Below, piece after piece: positions 16,997 through 25,172 of a DNA stretch of 64,000 nucleotides; position 1 is the first letter of the stretch; each line of letters begins with the position of its first letter. Under the pieces are notes generated by a model. The model did no database searches, was not told the DNA's origin, and worked only from the letters and a program-made list of their open reading frames with translations. The position numbers were made by a program, and so were the translations under genes. Source of the stretch: a virus; IMG/VR virus record IMGVR_UViG_3300017991_000062, positions 49,078 to 113,077 of that record. One strand, written 5' to 3'.

Positions 16997-17987
16997 CTTC
17001 GAGGAGCACCTCAACACCTTCAGCGAGTGCAAGGAGCGTCCAGGCCGCAGCGGGCCGCAGCTACTCACCCGTGACTGTCCGTTCTGTGGCGATGGAGGCT
17101 GGCACCTCTACGTGAACGCCCGCAACGGGCTGTGGAAGTGCATGAAGTGCAGCGAGGTCGGGAGCTACCTGCGCCTCGCCGCGGCGTTCCTGGGCATTCC
17201 TCTTCACGAGGCTGCGCGCACCATTCGCGGGCTGCCGCCGCGGCGGGCTCCGCGGGTCAACGAGCTTGGCCGGCTGCGCGAGGCTGTCTACGACATCGAC
17301 TGGGACGGGCTGCGCGGAAGTGACCCGGTCACCGTGCCTCTGCCCGAGCGGTTCAAGCCTTGCTACCTGGACGGACGCTATCGCATTCCGAAGGCGCTGA
17401 AGCGGCGCCGGCTGAAGAAGCGCACCATCCGCGAGTTCAACCTGGGCTACTGCGGCCTCGGCACCTACGGCAGGCGCATCATCATCCCAGTGGTGACAGG
17501 CACCGAGCACGCATTCCAGGCCAGGGCCTACGACAGCGACGTGTACGGCCCGAAGTATCTCTCTCCGAAGGTGGACATGGGCCGGCTCCTGTTCGGCGAG
17601 CCGTGGCTCGCTGCGGGCCTGCCGCGGGTGGTGGTGGTCGAGGGTGTCTTCGACGTCATGCGGCTGCACGAGTACGGCATCCCGGCAGTCGCCGTTCTGG
17701 GCAAGTCGGTCAGCGAGCGGCAGATCACGATCCTCTTGAGCCGAGCCCCTCGCGAGGTGGTGCTGATGCTGGATGCCGACGACCCGAGGGCCGAGGGCTC
17801 GGCGTGGGATGCTGTCGACCGGCTGCGCGGCGAGGTGAAGTCGGTCAGGCTGGCGAGCTTGCCGCCAGGCCGCGATCCCGACACGGCCACGGCTCAAGAG
17901 GTGGACGACGCTATCGCTGCGGCCCGTGATGCGAGCCCAGTGTGTTCAACGCTGCGGGGCAGGCTGTCCAAGCTGCGACACGACTGA
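16986..17987 (+). CDS. DNA primase, DnaG-like
   Basis: 333 residues from GTG with GGAG upstream. The N-terminal zinc-binding domain is CPFCGDGGWHLYVNA...WKCMKC (about 24-48), as in CHC2 primases. The Toprim domain has VVVVEGVFDVMRL (near 215, catalytic Glu) and VVLMLDADDPR (near 258, the DxD motif). It is much shorter than host DnaG and lacks an obvious helicase-binding domain, as is usual for phage primases. It completes the initiator-loader-helicase-primase operon. Confidence 0.85.
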   Translation: MRIDFEEHLNTFSECKERPGRSGPQLLTRDCPFCGDGGWHLYVNARNGLWKCMKCSEVGSYLRLAAAFLGIPLHEAARTIRGLPPRRAPRVNELGRLREAVYDIDWDGLRGSDPVTVPLPERFKPCYLDGRYRIPKALKRRRLKKRTIREFNLGYCGLGTYGRRIIIPVVTGTEHAFQARAYDSDVYGPKYLSPKVDMGRLLFGEPWLAAGLPRVVVVEGVFDVMRLHEYGIPAVAVLGKSVSERQITILLSRAPREVVLMLDADDPRAEGSAWDAVDRLRGEVKSVRLASLPPGRDPDTATAQEVDDAIAAARDASPVCSTLRGRLSKLRHD

Positions 17988-18061
17988 CCGCCACAAGCTG
18001 CGACAATCAAAGAAGCTGTAACCTACCGCTATCTCTGACGCATTTTCTGCGCATTTTTCGC

Positions 18062-18090
18062 TTGCATTGGATTCTGACCTGTCCTACTAT
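18062..18090 (+). promoter_or_regulatory. Sigma70-like promoter for the CobS/CobT-like operon
   Basis: TTGCAT (18062-18067), 17-bp spacer, TACTAT (18085-18090). It lies in a 136-bp AT-rich gap. The spacer end CTGACCTGTCC parallels the promoter at 12079. The ATG at 18124 follows, with AGGAGG upstream. Confidence 0.6.
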
Positions 18091-18123
18091 TGGTTCCAGC
18101 GTGAGAGGAGTCAGGAGGCTAGC

Positions 18124-19374
18124 ATGGCAACCCGAGAGTTCGACCGTAAAGGGCGCAAGCGGATTCGGTGCATGGAGTGTGGGGAGTTCTTCCACGCCCT
18201 CGCGCCGCACCTGAAGAAGCGCCACGACATGAGCGTGGAGGAGTACCTGGGGAAGAACACCGTCGACGGTGAGCCTCCCCCGCCGACGATCTCCACCTAC
18301 GCAAGCGAGGAGATCGACGCGAGTCGCAAGCGCAAGAAGAAGCGCGAGCGGCCGGCACCGCAGCCCGACACCGCGGTCGCCGGGCCGTCCGACGCCGACT
18401 TCGCGGAGAAGCCGCTCGATGCACTGGTCATCGAAGGGTGGGAGATCCCGATCCGCGACCCCGAGTGCATCCCCGAGCAGGCCCGGCAGCACGTCCCGCC
18501 GCACGACGAGAACTACGAGCCCGACAACGACCTGCTCGGGCGCGTGGCCCAGGCCGTCGAGCTGGACGAGGTGCTCATGCTCACTGGGCCGACCGGCAGC
18601 GGCAAGACGTCGCTCTGCTACACGGTCGGCGCCCTGATGAACATGCCCTGCGTCCGCATCCAGTGCGACGGCGAAACCAGCTACGGCAAGCTCTTCGGCA
18701 AGACCCAGGTGAGGGTCGACTCCGAGAGCGGGAAGCAGGTGACGGTCTTCGAGCAGGGCCTCATCCCGGTGGCCGGCCGTTCCGGCGCGTTCATCATCGT
18801 GGATGAGGCCGACGCCCTGTCGCCCGACGTGCGCATCGCGCTTCACGAGTGTCTGGAGAAGGACGCCCTGGGGCGCCGCAAGTGCACCCTCGAAACCGGG
18901 GCCGAGGGCGACCTCGCCGAGGTGGTGTGGTTCCACCCGATGACGAGGTTCTTCCTCACGGGGAACAACCTCGGTTCCGACCTCGACGGGCTGTACGGTG
19001 GCACCGACAGCGCGCCGAACCTCGCCTTCCTGGACCGCTGCGAGCGCGTCAACGTCGGCTACCCCTCGCAGAAGATCGTCGCGAAGATCGTCGAGGCCAA
19101 GAGTGGCGGGCTGGCGCCGGCCACCTGCAAGCTCATCGCCAAGGCGGTTCACGAGGTGCTCCAGGCCCACGTCACCGCGAGCCTGCCCTGGGTCCTGTCG
19201 CTGCGGCGGGCCGTGGTGCTCGGGACCAAGATGCGCCTCTATGAGGAGCGCGGCATCGACGCGAAGAAGGCGGTGCAGGTGGCGGTCCTGGACAACGTGC
19301 CGGTCGACGACGTGCGCAACGACGTCCGCGGCATCCTCCAGCGTGTCGGCCTGCCGACCCCGAAGGCGGTGTAG
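18124..19374 (+). CDS. CobS/MoxR-like AAA+ ATPase with MucR-type zinc finger
   Basis: 416 residues; ATG 18124 is set by CAGGAGGCTAGC. The N-terminus has C16-x2-C19-x9-H29-x4-H34 followed by MSVEEYLG, the Ros/MucR zinc-finger pattern. The AAA+ module has Walker A TGPTGSGKT (near 155), Walker B FIIVDEAD (near 220) and FLTGNN (sensor 1). It resembles CobS, the ATPase of cobalt chelatase, but phages lack the rest of that pathway. Paired with the next VWA gene it forms a MoxR/VWA-type machine, which in other systems remodels proteins or inserts metal. Its phage role is unknown. Confidence 0.8.
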   Translation: MATREFDRKGRKRIRCMECGEFFHALAPHLKKRHDMSVEEYLGKNTVDGEPPPPTISTYASEEIDASRKRKKKRERPAPQPDTAVAGPSDADFAEKPLDALVIEGWEIPIRDPECIPEQARQHVPPHDENYEPDNDLLGRVAQAVELDEVLMLTGPTGSGKTSLCYTVGALMNMPCVRIQCDGETSYGKLFGKTQVRVDSESGKQVTVFEQGLIPVAGRSGAFIIVDEADALSPDVRIALHECLEKDALGRRKCTLETGAEGDLAEVVWFHPMTRFFLTGNNLGSDLDGLYGGTDSAPNLAFLDRCERVNVGYPSQKIVAKIVEAKSGGLAPATCKLIAKAVHEVLQAHVTASLPWVLSLRRAVVLGTKMRLYEERGIDAKKAVQVAVLDNVPVDDVRNDVRGILQRVGLPTPKAV

Positions 19375-19375
19375 C

Positions 19376-21490
19376 ATGGCGGTCAAGTCCACCCGGCGCA
19401 TGGTCGCCAGCACGGCCGGCCACTTCGAGACGCTCGCCCGCACCCTCACCCGGGACACGGGTATGCAGGTCATCCCCACGGCCGGCGAGTGCTGCACCGA
19501 CTGCAAGACGTTCATCAAGGTGCCCATCCTGGCCGAGCACCTGCCGAAGCGGGCCAGCGAGATCCTCGACGGGATGCTGGACCACGAGAGCGGTCACGGC
19601 CGGTGCTGCAAGCTGGACGAGGAACTGGGCCGGGTGCCCCTGCACCGGCTCTGGGAGGTGTACGGCAAGCCCTCGGACAAGGTCCACGGCGCCATGAACG
19701 CGGTTATCGACGCCCGGGACGAGGAGAAGATGGAGCGGCTCTACCCGGGCACCGCGGAGAACTTCCAGCGGAGCTTCGAGTTCTGCGCTGGCCGGCGCCG
19801 CGAGCTGGACCCGGTGGCGGCCTCCGATCCGAAGCGGCTTCTGTTCGACGTGCTCTGCGTCGTCAATGCCCGGCTGCGCCGCAAGGACGGCTCTGCCTGG
19901 GGCTCGATGGCGAACCAGGTGGTCGACGAGGTGCTGGAGGAGGAGGTCGAGGACGGACGGGAGCTGGTGGACGACTTCGCCGAGCCGGCTGCGTTCCTGG
20001 ACCTCGCTCGCCGCATCCTGGAGAAGCTGGAGGCTGCCACGGAGGAGCCCGAGCCCGGCGAGGGCGACGGCGAGGGTGGTGAGGGCGACGGCGAGAACGA
20101 GGAGGGCGAGGGCAGCGGCGGCAAGGGTGACGAGGAAGGCGACGACGAGGGCGGCGGGAGCAGCGGCAGCTCGGGCGATGGCGACAAGGACGCAGGATCG
20201 TCGCCAGGCGATGAGAACGAAGACGAGGGCGATGGCAGTGAGGACGACTCCTCGAACGGCTCGGACAGCGAGGATGGCGCTCCCACATCGCCCGAGTCGG
20301 GTGATGGCGGCTCCGCGGATAGCAGTGGCGCGGACGACGACCCCGAGCCGGGCAAGGCCGGCGACAGCCCCGACAGCCCCGACGAGAGTGACGGCAAGGC
20401 CGAGCAGTGCGAGGCCGGGCTGCCCGAGGGCACCCGCGAGGAGCTGGAGAAGACGCTCGACTCGAAGCTCGGTGACGACCCCGACCCCGTGAAGGAGTTC
20501 GAGCGCGAGGAGCTGGAGCGCGAGGCGAAGCGCGTCAAGCCGAAGATGGATGGCATCCACATCCCCGACCCCAAGGCGAAGGCCGCGGACAGGGTGCTCG
20601 ACGCCCAGACCCAGGGCAGCCCCGAGGTCGGGTTCAGGACGTACAACGAGGCACGCAACCGGGCTCGCCGGGAGATCGGTGCGCTGCGGGCCAAGCTCTA
20701 CCGGGCGCTCTGCTCCAAGCGGGCGAAGCGGCTGCGCGTGGAGCAGGAGGACGGCCCGCGGCTGCACGAGGCCAGCCTGCACAAGCTCGTCAGCAGCCGG
20801 CACGACACGCGGGTTTTCCGCAAGACGCTCCCCGGCATCGAGGTCGAGACCGCGGTCAGCATCCTGGTGGACCAGAGCGGGTCGATGAGCGGCTCGGGCA
20901 AGATCGGCAAGGCCAGGATCGCGACGACGGCACTGGCCGAGACGCTCAACAGCCTGGGCATCCCGTTCGAGGTGCTCGGCTGGTGGACGAACGACCTGGG
21001 GCGCCCGAAGGTGACAGGCGAGGAGCGTGACTGGCACACCCGCTTCAATCGCTGCTATCCTCAAGTCTACTACGTCTACAAGGCGTTCAACGAGCCCTTC
21101 GGCAAGGTGCAGAAGTCGCGCATCGGCGTGATGGACGCGCACAACCAGAATTGCGATTCGGAGGCCGTGGCCTGGGCCGCTGACCGGCTGGCCACGCGCC
21201 GCGAGCGCCGCAAGATCCTCATCGTGATGTCGGATGGCCAGCCCTGCTCGCCGGGCACCGACAGCGCGGTGGACGGCGGCAACATCCGCAAGGTCGTGAA
21301 CCGCTGCTTCGACATGGGGCTGGAGGTCATCGGCCTGGGCATCCTGACCGATGCGCCGGCCTACTACTACCCCGTCAGCGTGGTGCTGCACGACATCAGC
21401 GACCTCGCGACGAAGCTGGTGAAGATCCTGGAGGCGCTGCTCCACAAGGGTAAGCGCCTCGCCAAGGTCGGGACCGGGAAGGTGGTGTGA
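19376..21490 (+). CDS. CobT-like VWA-domain protein
   Basis: 704 residues from ATG one base after the CobS-like stop. The N-terminal domain contains HESGH (residues 70-74), an HExxH zinc-protease-like motif, and several Cys. About 220-390 is a very acidic Glu/Asp/Gly/Ser stretch. The C-terminal VWA domain has the MIDAS motif DQSGSMSGS (near 500) and IVMSDGQP (near 617). This layout (helical N-part, acidic hinge, VWA) is that of CobT. It should partner the CobS-like ATPase. Whether the HExxH site is catalytic is not shown by sequence. Confidence 0.8.
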   Translation: MAVKSTRRMVASTAGHFETLARTLTRDTGMQVIPTAGECCTDCKTFIKVPILAEHLPKRASEILDGMLDHESGHGRCCKLDEELGRVPLHRLWEVYGKPSDKVHGAMNAVIDARDEEKMERLYPGTAENFQRSFEFCAGRRRELDPVAASDPKRLLFDVLCVVNARLRRKDGSAWGSMANQVVDEVLEEEVEDGRELVDDFAEPAAFLDLARRILEKLEAATEEPEPGEGDGEGGEGDGENEEGEGSGGKGDEEGDDEGGGSSGSSGDGDKDAGSSPGDENEDEGDGSEDDSSNGSDSEDGAPTSPESGDGGSADSSGADDDPEPGKAGDSPDSPDESDGKAEQCEAGLPEGTREELEKTLDSKLGDDPDPVKEFEREELEREAKRVKPKMDGIHIPDPKAKAADRVLDAQTQGSPEVGFRTYNEARNRARREIGALRAKLYRALCSKRAKRLRVEQEDGPRLHEASLHKLVSSRHDTRVFRKTLPGIEVETAVSILVDQSGSMSGSGKIGKARIATTALAETLNSLGIPFEVLGWWTNDLGRPKVTGEERDWHTRFNRCYPQVYYVYKAFNEPFGKVQKSRIGVMDAHNQNCDSEAVAWAADRLATRRERRKILIVMSDGQPCSPGTDSAVDGGNIRKVVNRCFDMGLEVIGLGILTDAPAYYYPVSVVLHDISDLATKLVKILEALLHKGKRLAKVGTGKVV

Positions 21491-21561
21491 CGTGGGCGCC
21501 GCTCTCACGCAAGCTAGCCTCGCCCACGTCGGGCGCCCCGGGGCGGCACTCGCCCCGGGGC
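21490..21561 (+). terminator. Two GC-rich hairpins after the CobT-like gene; terminator-like
   Basis: First stem: ACGTGGGCG (21490-21498) with CGCCCACGT (21521-21529). Second stem: GCCCCGGGGCG (21535-21545) with CGCCCCGGGGC (21551-21561), loop GCACT. Both are perfect. No T-run follows, so factor-independent termination is uncertain. The second hairpin resembles the one at 30669-30698. Confidence 0.45.
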
Positions 21562-21586
21562 TGCCCACTTCCAGGGAGGGATGACG

Positions 21587-22171
21587 ATGGCACCGTCACT
21601 CGCAGAGATGAGGGACCGCTTCAGCAAGGGCGCTGCCGAGCAGCGTGCGCAGGAGGAGGCCGAGCGCAGGGCACGCGAGGCGGCCGAGGCCAAGCGGAAG
21701 CGCGAGGAGCAGGAGAAGAAGGACCGCGAGCGCAAGGCCGCGGCCGAGGCCGAGGCGAAGCGGCAGCGGGCCAAGCGCGCGGCCGAGGAAGCCCGGCGGG
21801 CCAAGCTCCACGAGGACATGATGAAGGAGGCCGCCAGGCCCGGGAGAGGCCGAGCCGACCTGCGTGACGACGAGTATGAGGTCGAGTTCGACCACCTGGA
21901 GTATCGCCGCCGCGGCTCGCGGAAGTTCTGGATGGGCGCGGTCATCAACGACGGCGCCCGGGGCATCTACGGCTTTGTTCGTCGGTGGGGCCGTATCGGC
22001 ACCACCGGTCAGGGCAAGTGGGTTGACTTCGTGACGGCCGGCCATGCCATCGAGAACGCCGGGAAGGTGATGGACGAGAAGCTCGGCAAGGGCTACAGCC
22101 GGGTCGGGACGGTGCGCTGCGCGGTGCGGCTGGACCCGAGCGGTGCGATTTCATGGCGCCCGCTGCGGTAG
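21587..22171 (+). CDS. WGR-domain protein with coiled coil and shared N-terminal tag
   Basis: 194 residues; ATG 21587 has GGGAGGG at ideal distance (an ATG 6 bp earlier does not). It begins MAPSLAEMRDRFSKG, one of seven copies of the tag found in this phage. Residues ~15-90 are a Lys/Glu/Arg/Ala coiled coil. The C-terminal half has RKFWMGAVIN, YGFVRRWGRIGTTGQ and FVTAGHAIENAGKVMDEKLGKGY, a recognisable WGR domain. WGR domains in PARPs and MolR-like proteins bind DNA ends or nucleic acid. A DNA-binding role is therefore likely. Confidence 0.72.
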   Translation: MAPSLAEMRDRFSKGAAEQRAQEEAERRAREAAEAKRKREEQEKKDRERKAAAEAEAKRQRAKRAAEEARRAKLHEDMMKEAARPGRGRADLRDDEYEVEFDHLEYRRRGSRKFWMGAVINDGARGIYGFVRRWGRIGTTGQGKWVDFVTAGHAIENAGKVMDEKLGKGYSRVGTVRCAVRLDPSGAISWRPLR

Positions 22172-22180
22172 GAGGGGAGA

Positions 22181-22363
22181 ATGAACGACCTGGAGCAGTT
22201 CAAGGCCATGCTCGACGACTGGGGTGTCGACTATGCCAGCGCGGTTAGCTCGGGCGGGGAGGTCGCCCTCCACGTCTACGTCGGTGTCGAGCCCGACGAG
22301 CAGGTGCAGCAGTACGAGTTCAAGGACGGTCGGCTGACCATGTTTGCCGGCCGAAAGGTCTGA
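22181..22363 (+). CDS. Hypothetical protein (60 aa)
   Basis: ATG with AGGAGGGG upstream, 9 bp after the WGR gene. Acidic, mixed alpha/beta (VDYASAVSSGGEVALHVYVGV). No recognisable motif. Confidence 0.6.
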   Translation: MNDLEQFKAMLDDWGVDYASAVSSGGEVALHVYVGVEPDEQVQQYEFKDGRLTMFAGRKV

Positions 22364-22376
22364 CAGGAGGAGCCCG

Positions 22377-22706
22377 ATGCGATATACGAAGTGCTCGAAC
22401 TGCGGACACGCAGTCGCCATCCCCCACGTTCGGCCCAAGGTGCCGTCGCGGCGGATCGAGGGCGTGCCTGGGCTGTGGCGGCCGACGGCCTACGGCGGCG
22501 TCCACCGCGGCGACGAGGTGCTCATCATGCTCAACACCATCACCGGCAAGCGGGCGGCCCGCTACCACCGGGGCTTCGTGGTGAGGAAGTACCAGGGCCT
22601 TGCGATGCGGGTGGTCGGCACCCGGCGCGGCGGTCAGATGTTCGTTGACAAGGCTACGGTGAGCAACGCTGCGGCCATCTTCGTGCGAGTGAGGGACGAG
22701 GGATGA
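22377..22706 (+). CDS. Hypothetical protein with one N-terminal CxxC (109 aa)
   Basis: ATG 22377 is placed by AGGAGGAG. It starts MRYTKCSNCGHAVAIPHVRPK; the Cys pair could form half a zinc knuckle with nearby His. The rest is basic (GKRAARYHRGFVVRKYQ). Its end overlaps the sigma-like gene by 4 bp. Function unknown. Confidence 0.6.
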   Translation: MRYTKCSNCGHAVAIPHVRPKVPSRRIEGVPGLWRPTAYGGVHRGDEVLIMLNTITGKRAARYHRGFVVRKYQGLAMRVVGTRRGGQMFVDKATVSNAAAIFVRVRDEG

Positions 22707-23377
22707 AGCAGGTTCGACGGGTGCGCCCCGAGCTGGCGCCGACCGAAGCGAATGTGATGCGCTTCGTGAACATGATGGCTGACCGCGCTCGCAAGCTGGC
22801 CGCGGCCCAGGGTATCGGGCTCGACGACGCGCGGCAGGAGATCGCGCTCATGGTCATGGAGGCCCTGGACACCTACGAGCCCAGGAAGGGGCCGCTGAAG
22901 TACTGGGTCAAGCTCGTCGTGAGCTGCGAGGTGAGCACCAGAACCACGCGCGAGGGCTGCGCCAAGTCGCGGCCCTGGAACTGGTCGTATGACCAGGTGG
23001 AGGGGTGGCAGCGCGAGCGGAGCCGGGTGGTGTCCGACCTGGGCGTGCTGGATGACCTGCCCGAGCCCGAGGGCGACAGCCCGGCGACCCCCGAGGAGGA
23101 GTTGCTCCAGCGTGAGCGCCGCGAACGCTTCGCGTCGGCTATCATGGCGGCCGAGGCTGCCCTGGTGGAGCAGACCCCGGAGGCCTCCCGCGGCCTGGCG
23201 GCGAGAATCTTCCGAGCCCGCGTGAGCGAGGCCATGAGCAGCGGGAATCAGAAGTACGACGGCCTGACCGAGCACTTGCAAAAGAACCTCGGCGTGAGTC
23301 GCTATGTCGAGCGCCGGCATTGGCACATCGGCCGCCGACTGCTCGAACGCGAGCTGAAGGATCGGGGTGAGCGGTAG
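22703..23377 (+). CDS. Sigma-70 region 2-like protein, possible phage sigma factor
   Basis: 224 residues. The N-terminal part (residues ~10-75: FVNMMADRARKLAA, IGLDDARQEIALMVMEALDTYEP and KGPLKYWVKLVVS) follows the region 2 pattern of sigma factors, including the D-D-x-x-Q-E core-binding helix and the aromatic-rich recognition segment. A region 4-like helix-turn-helix is less clear (GLTEHLQKNLGVSRYVERRHWH, 190-220). Phage sigma factors redirect host RNA polymerase to middle or late promoters. A GAACTGT motif lies immediately downstream. Confidence 0.5.
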   Translation: MKQVRRVRPELAPTEANVMRFVNMMADRARKLAAAQGIGLDDARQEIALMVMEALDTYEPRKGPLKYWVKLVVSCEVSTRTTREGCAKSRPWNWSYDQVEGWQRERSRVVSDLGVLDDLPEPEGDSPATPEEELLQRERRERFASAIMAAEAALVEQTPEASRGLAARIFRARVSEAMSSGNQKYDGLTEHLQKNLGVSRYVERRHWHIGRRLLERELKDRGER

Positions 23378-23405
23378 TTACTCGCCCGCTCGGTAGCGCG
23401 ACCCA

Positions 23406-23412
23406 GAACTGT
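23406..23412 (+). promoter_or_regulatory. GAACTGT motif, copy 2
   Basis: CGACCCAGAACTGTAT in the 84-bp gap after the sigma-like gene, 49 bp before ATG 23462. No sigma70 -35/-10 pair at normal spacing is visible here. Confidence 0.4.
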
Positions 23413-23461
23413 ATGAGGACGACAAGGTGCACGGAGCACCACAAGACGAGGAGGTTCTGCG

Positions 23462-24613
23462 ATGGCGAAGAAGGACCCGAAGGACAAAGTCGCGGAGATC
23501 GAGGCGCCGAACTGCCTCGGGTTCCATGACGAGGACCCCACCTGCGACGGCGACCCGGAGGCGGCCGACGCCGAGATGCGCAAGGGGTGCCCGACGCGGG
23601 ATACGTGCATCCGGCTCCAGCAGTACGCGGCCGGCACCGACGAGGATGCCGATGCGCTGCTCAAGGATGCCGGGCTCACCGGGGCGAAGGTGGGCAAGGT
23701 GGACGAGTGGCTGGAGGCCCAGGCCGAGGCCGAGGAGGAGCCCGAGGCCGAGGAGGAGCCCGAGGCCGAGGAGGAGCCCGAGGCCGAGGAGGAGCCCGAG
23801 GCCGAGCCCGAGGAGGAGCCCGAGGAGCCCGAGGCCGAGGAGGAGCCCGAGGAGCCCGAGGCCGAGGAGGAGCCCCCCAAGCCGAAGGCCAAGCCCAAGT
23901 CGAAGTCCAAGTCGAAGTCCAAGAAGAAGAGCGCCTCGAAGAAGGCGGCCAAGCCCGAGGCCAAGCCCAAGGGCAAGGGCAAGCCCAAGGGCAACGGCGG
24001 TGCCCAGGTGCCCGAGGGCGCGCCCGAGTGCTACGCCGACGAGGAGGTGCTCGATCCCAAGAGCGACCAGTGCAAGGCGTGCCCCGTGGCGAAGAAGTGC
24101 CGGACCCGGGTGTACAACGTCCGCGCCGACCGCAAGCGCAAGGAGGCGGCCGGCGACGAGTCCGAGCCGGCCAAGGCCAAGCCCAAGCCGAAGGCCAAGC
24201 CCAAGCCGAAGGCCGAGTCCAAGCCCGAGCCGAAGCCGGCACCCGCGGCCAAGCCCAAGGCGAAGCCCGCGGCCGAGCAGAAGCCGGCACCGACCAAGCC
24301 CAAGCCCAAGGCGCGCAAGGTGAAGGACCCCATCACCGCCATCGCCAAGAGCAAGGGCTGGCCGCTCACCGTCTACTCCGACCACTACGAGGTCAGCCGG
24401 GTCGTCGGCTCCCAGGTGCGCCCGTTCATGCGGGTGTTCACCACCGAGCCCCTCATCCGGGTCAGCGGTCTGCGCGCGAGCCCCGACGTCCTGGCCGGCC
24501 TGGGCGCCGAGGAGAGCGTGGCCCAGGGCTTCGACCACGACCTGTCGCTCACCAGCAAGACGGCGATGGCTCGGTTCCTCAAGGCGCTCGACGCCGAGCC
24601 GAACATCATCTAG
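23462..24613 (+). CDS. Low-complexity acidic/basic protein with two Cys clusters
   Basis: 383 residues. Residues ~18-49 hold one Cys group (C-L-G-F ... C-x5-C). Residues ~85-140 are (E/A/P)-rich 6-residue repeats. About 140-180 and 235-290 are Lys/Pro/Ala-rich. Between them is C-x13-C-x2-C-x5-C, the same zinc module seen in the proteins at 29465 and 45240. The last ~90 residues are folded-looking (GWPLTVYSDHYEVSRVVG). Alternating acidic and basic tails suggest nucleic-acid or protein scaffolding. Function unknown. Confidence 0.72.
   Translation: MAKKDPKDKVAEIEAPNCLGFHDEDPTCDGDPEAADAEMRKGCPTRDTCIRLQQYAAGTDEDADALLKDAGLTGAKVGKVDEWLEAQAEAEEEPEAEEEPEAEEEPEAEEEPEAEPEEEPEEPEAEEEPEEPEAEEEPPKPKAKPKSKSKSKSKKKSASKKAAKPEAKPKGKGKPKGNGGAQVPEGAPECYADEEVLDPKSDQCKACPVAKKCRTRVYNVRADRKRKEAAGDESEPAKAKPKPKAKPKPKAESKPEPKPAPAAKPKAKPAAEQKPAPTKPKPKARKVKDPITAIAKSKGWPLTVYSDHYEVSRVVGSQVRPFMRVFTTEPLIRVSGLRASPDVLAGLGAEESVAQGFDHDLSLTSKTAMARFLKALDAEPNII
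23719..23874 (+). repeat. Coding tandem repeat (Glu-Ala/Glu-Pro)
   Basis: Units built from GAGGAGCCCGAGGCC repeat with period 15-18 bp and encode EEPEAE-type hexapeptides. It is a coding repeat prone to copy-number change, not a CRISPR array. Confidence 0.8.
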
Positions 24614-24620
24614 CGACCCC

Positions 24621-25172
24621 GTGAAGCTCACCGACCTCCGCAAGCGCTACAGCAAGGGCAAGCGCCCGAAGCGCACCCCGGCAGGCTCCAAGCCGAGAGC
24701 GACGGGCCTGCCGGGGCAGAAGGCGTGCCGGAACTGCGACGGGACCGGGAAGGTGCTGGTGGACGGTGGCCCGAGCGGGAGGCCACCGAGGGAAGTCACC
24801 TGCTCGCGTTGCGACGGCACCGGCATCGCGGTCGACCCCGACACGAAGGGTCCGCGCAAGCGGCACGTCGCTATCGAGGAAGAACACCCCGGCCTCGCAG
24901 GTGGTGAGCGCGATGGCACCACAAAGAAAAAGCTCGACCTGAAGAAGATAGCGGAACGCCGGGCCAAGGTGGGGCGTGCGAAGTACACCTTGGTCACCGA
25001 CGTCGCTGGCCGCGAGGATGCGATCCTGCTCTTCGGTAAGCACAAGGGCAGCAAGGTGTCAGCGCTCGCTGCTAGTAGAGAGACGCGGGGATACCTGATG
25101 TGGATGCTCGACGAGGGCTTTGACGATGAGCTGAAGCGGGCGGTGCTCGTTCAGCTCGGGATGGATTCGTGA
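24621..25172 (+). CDS. DnaJ-like zinc finger plus DUF3820-like domain, tagged N-terminus
   Basis: 183 residues from GTG. It begins MKLTDLRKRYSKGKRPKR, a clear copy of the recurring tag. Residues ~36-70 contain CRNCDGTGK and CSRCDGTGI, a DnaJ-type zinc site. The C-terminus (ILLFGKHKGSKVSALAASR...GYLMWMLDEGF) matches the FGKHKG...YLxW motif seen in DUF3820 and at the C-terminus of some exonucleases (ExoX). It lies directly upstream of the DNA polymerase with a TGATG junction. Confidence 0.7.
   Translation: MKLTDLRKRYSKGKRPKRTPAGSKPRATGLPGQKACRNCDGTGKVLVDGGPSGRPPREVTCSRCDGTGIAVDPDTKGPRKRHVAIEEEHPGLAGGERDGTTKKKLDLKKIAERRAKVGRAKYTLVTDVAGREDAILLFGKHKGSKVSALAASRETRGYLMWMLDEGFDDELKRAVLVQLGMDS

Noticed and set aside
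14072-17068. Very long open frame on the - strand (998 codons)
   Set aside because: It runs antisense to the loader, helicase and primase genes, whose motifs are clear. Long antisense frames are expected in GC-rich coding DNA.
18124-21490. Cobalamin biosynthesis by CobS/CobT
   Set aside because: No CobN or other pathway gene is present, and the extra finger and HExxH motifs point to another role.
23719-23874. Regular tandem repeats that could suggest a CRISPR array
   Set aside because: Period is 15-18 bp with no spacers and it encodes Glu/Pro/Ala repeats in frame.
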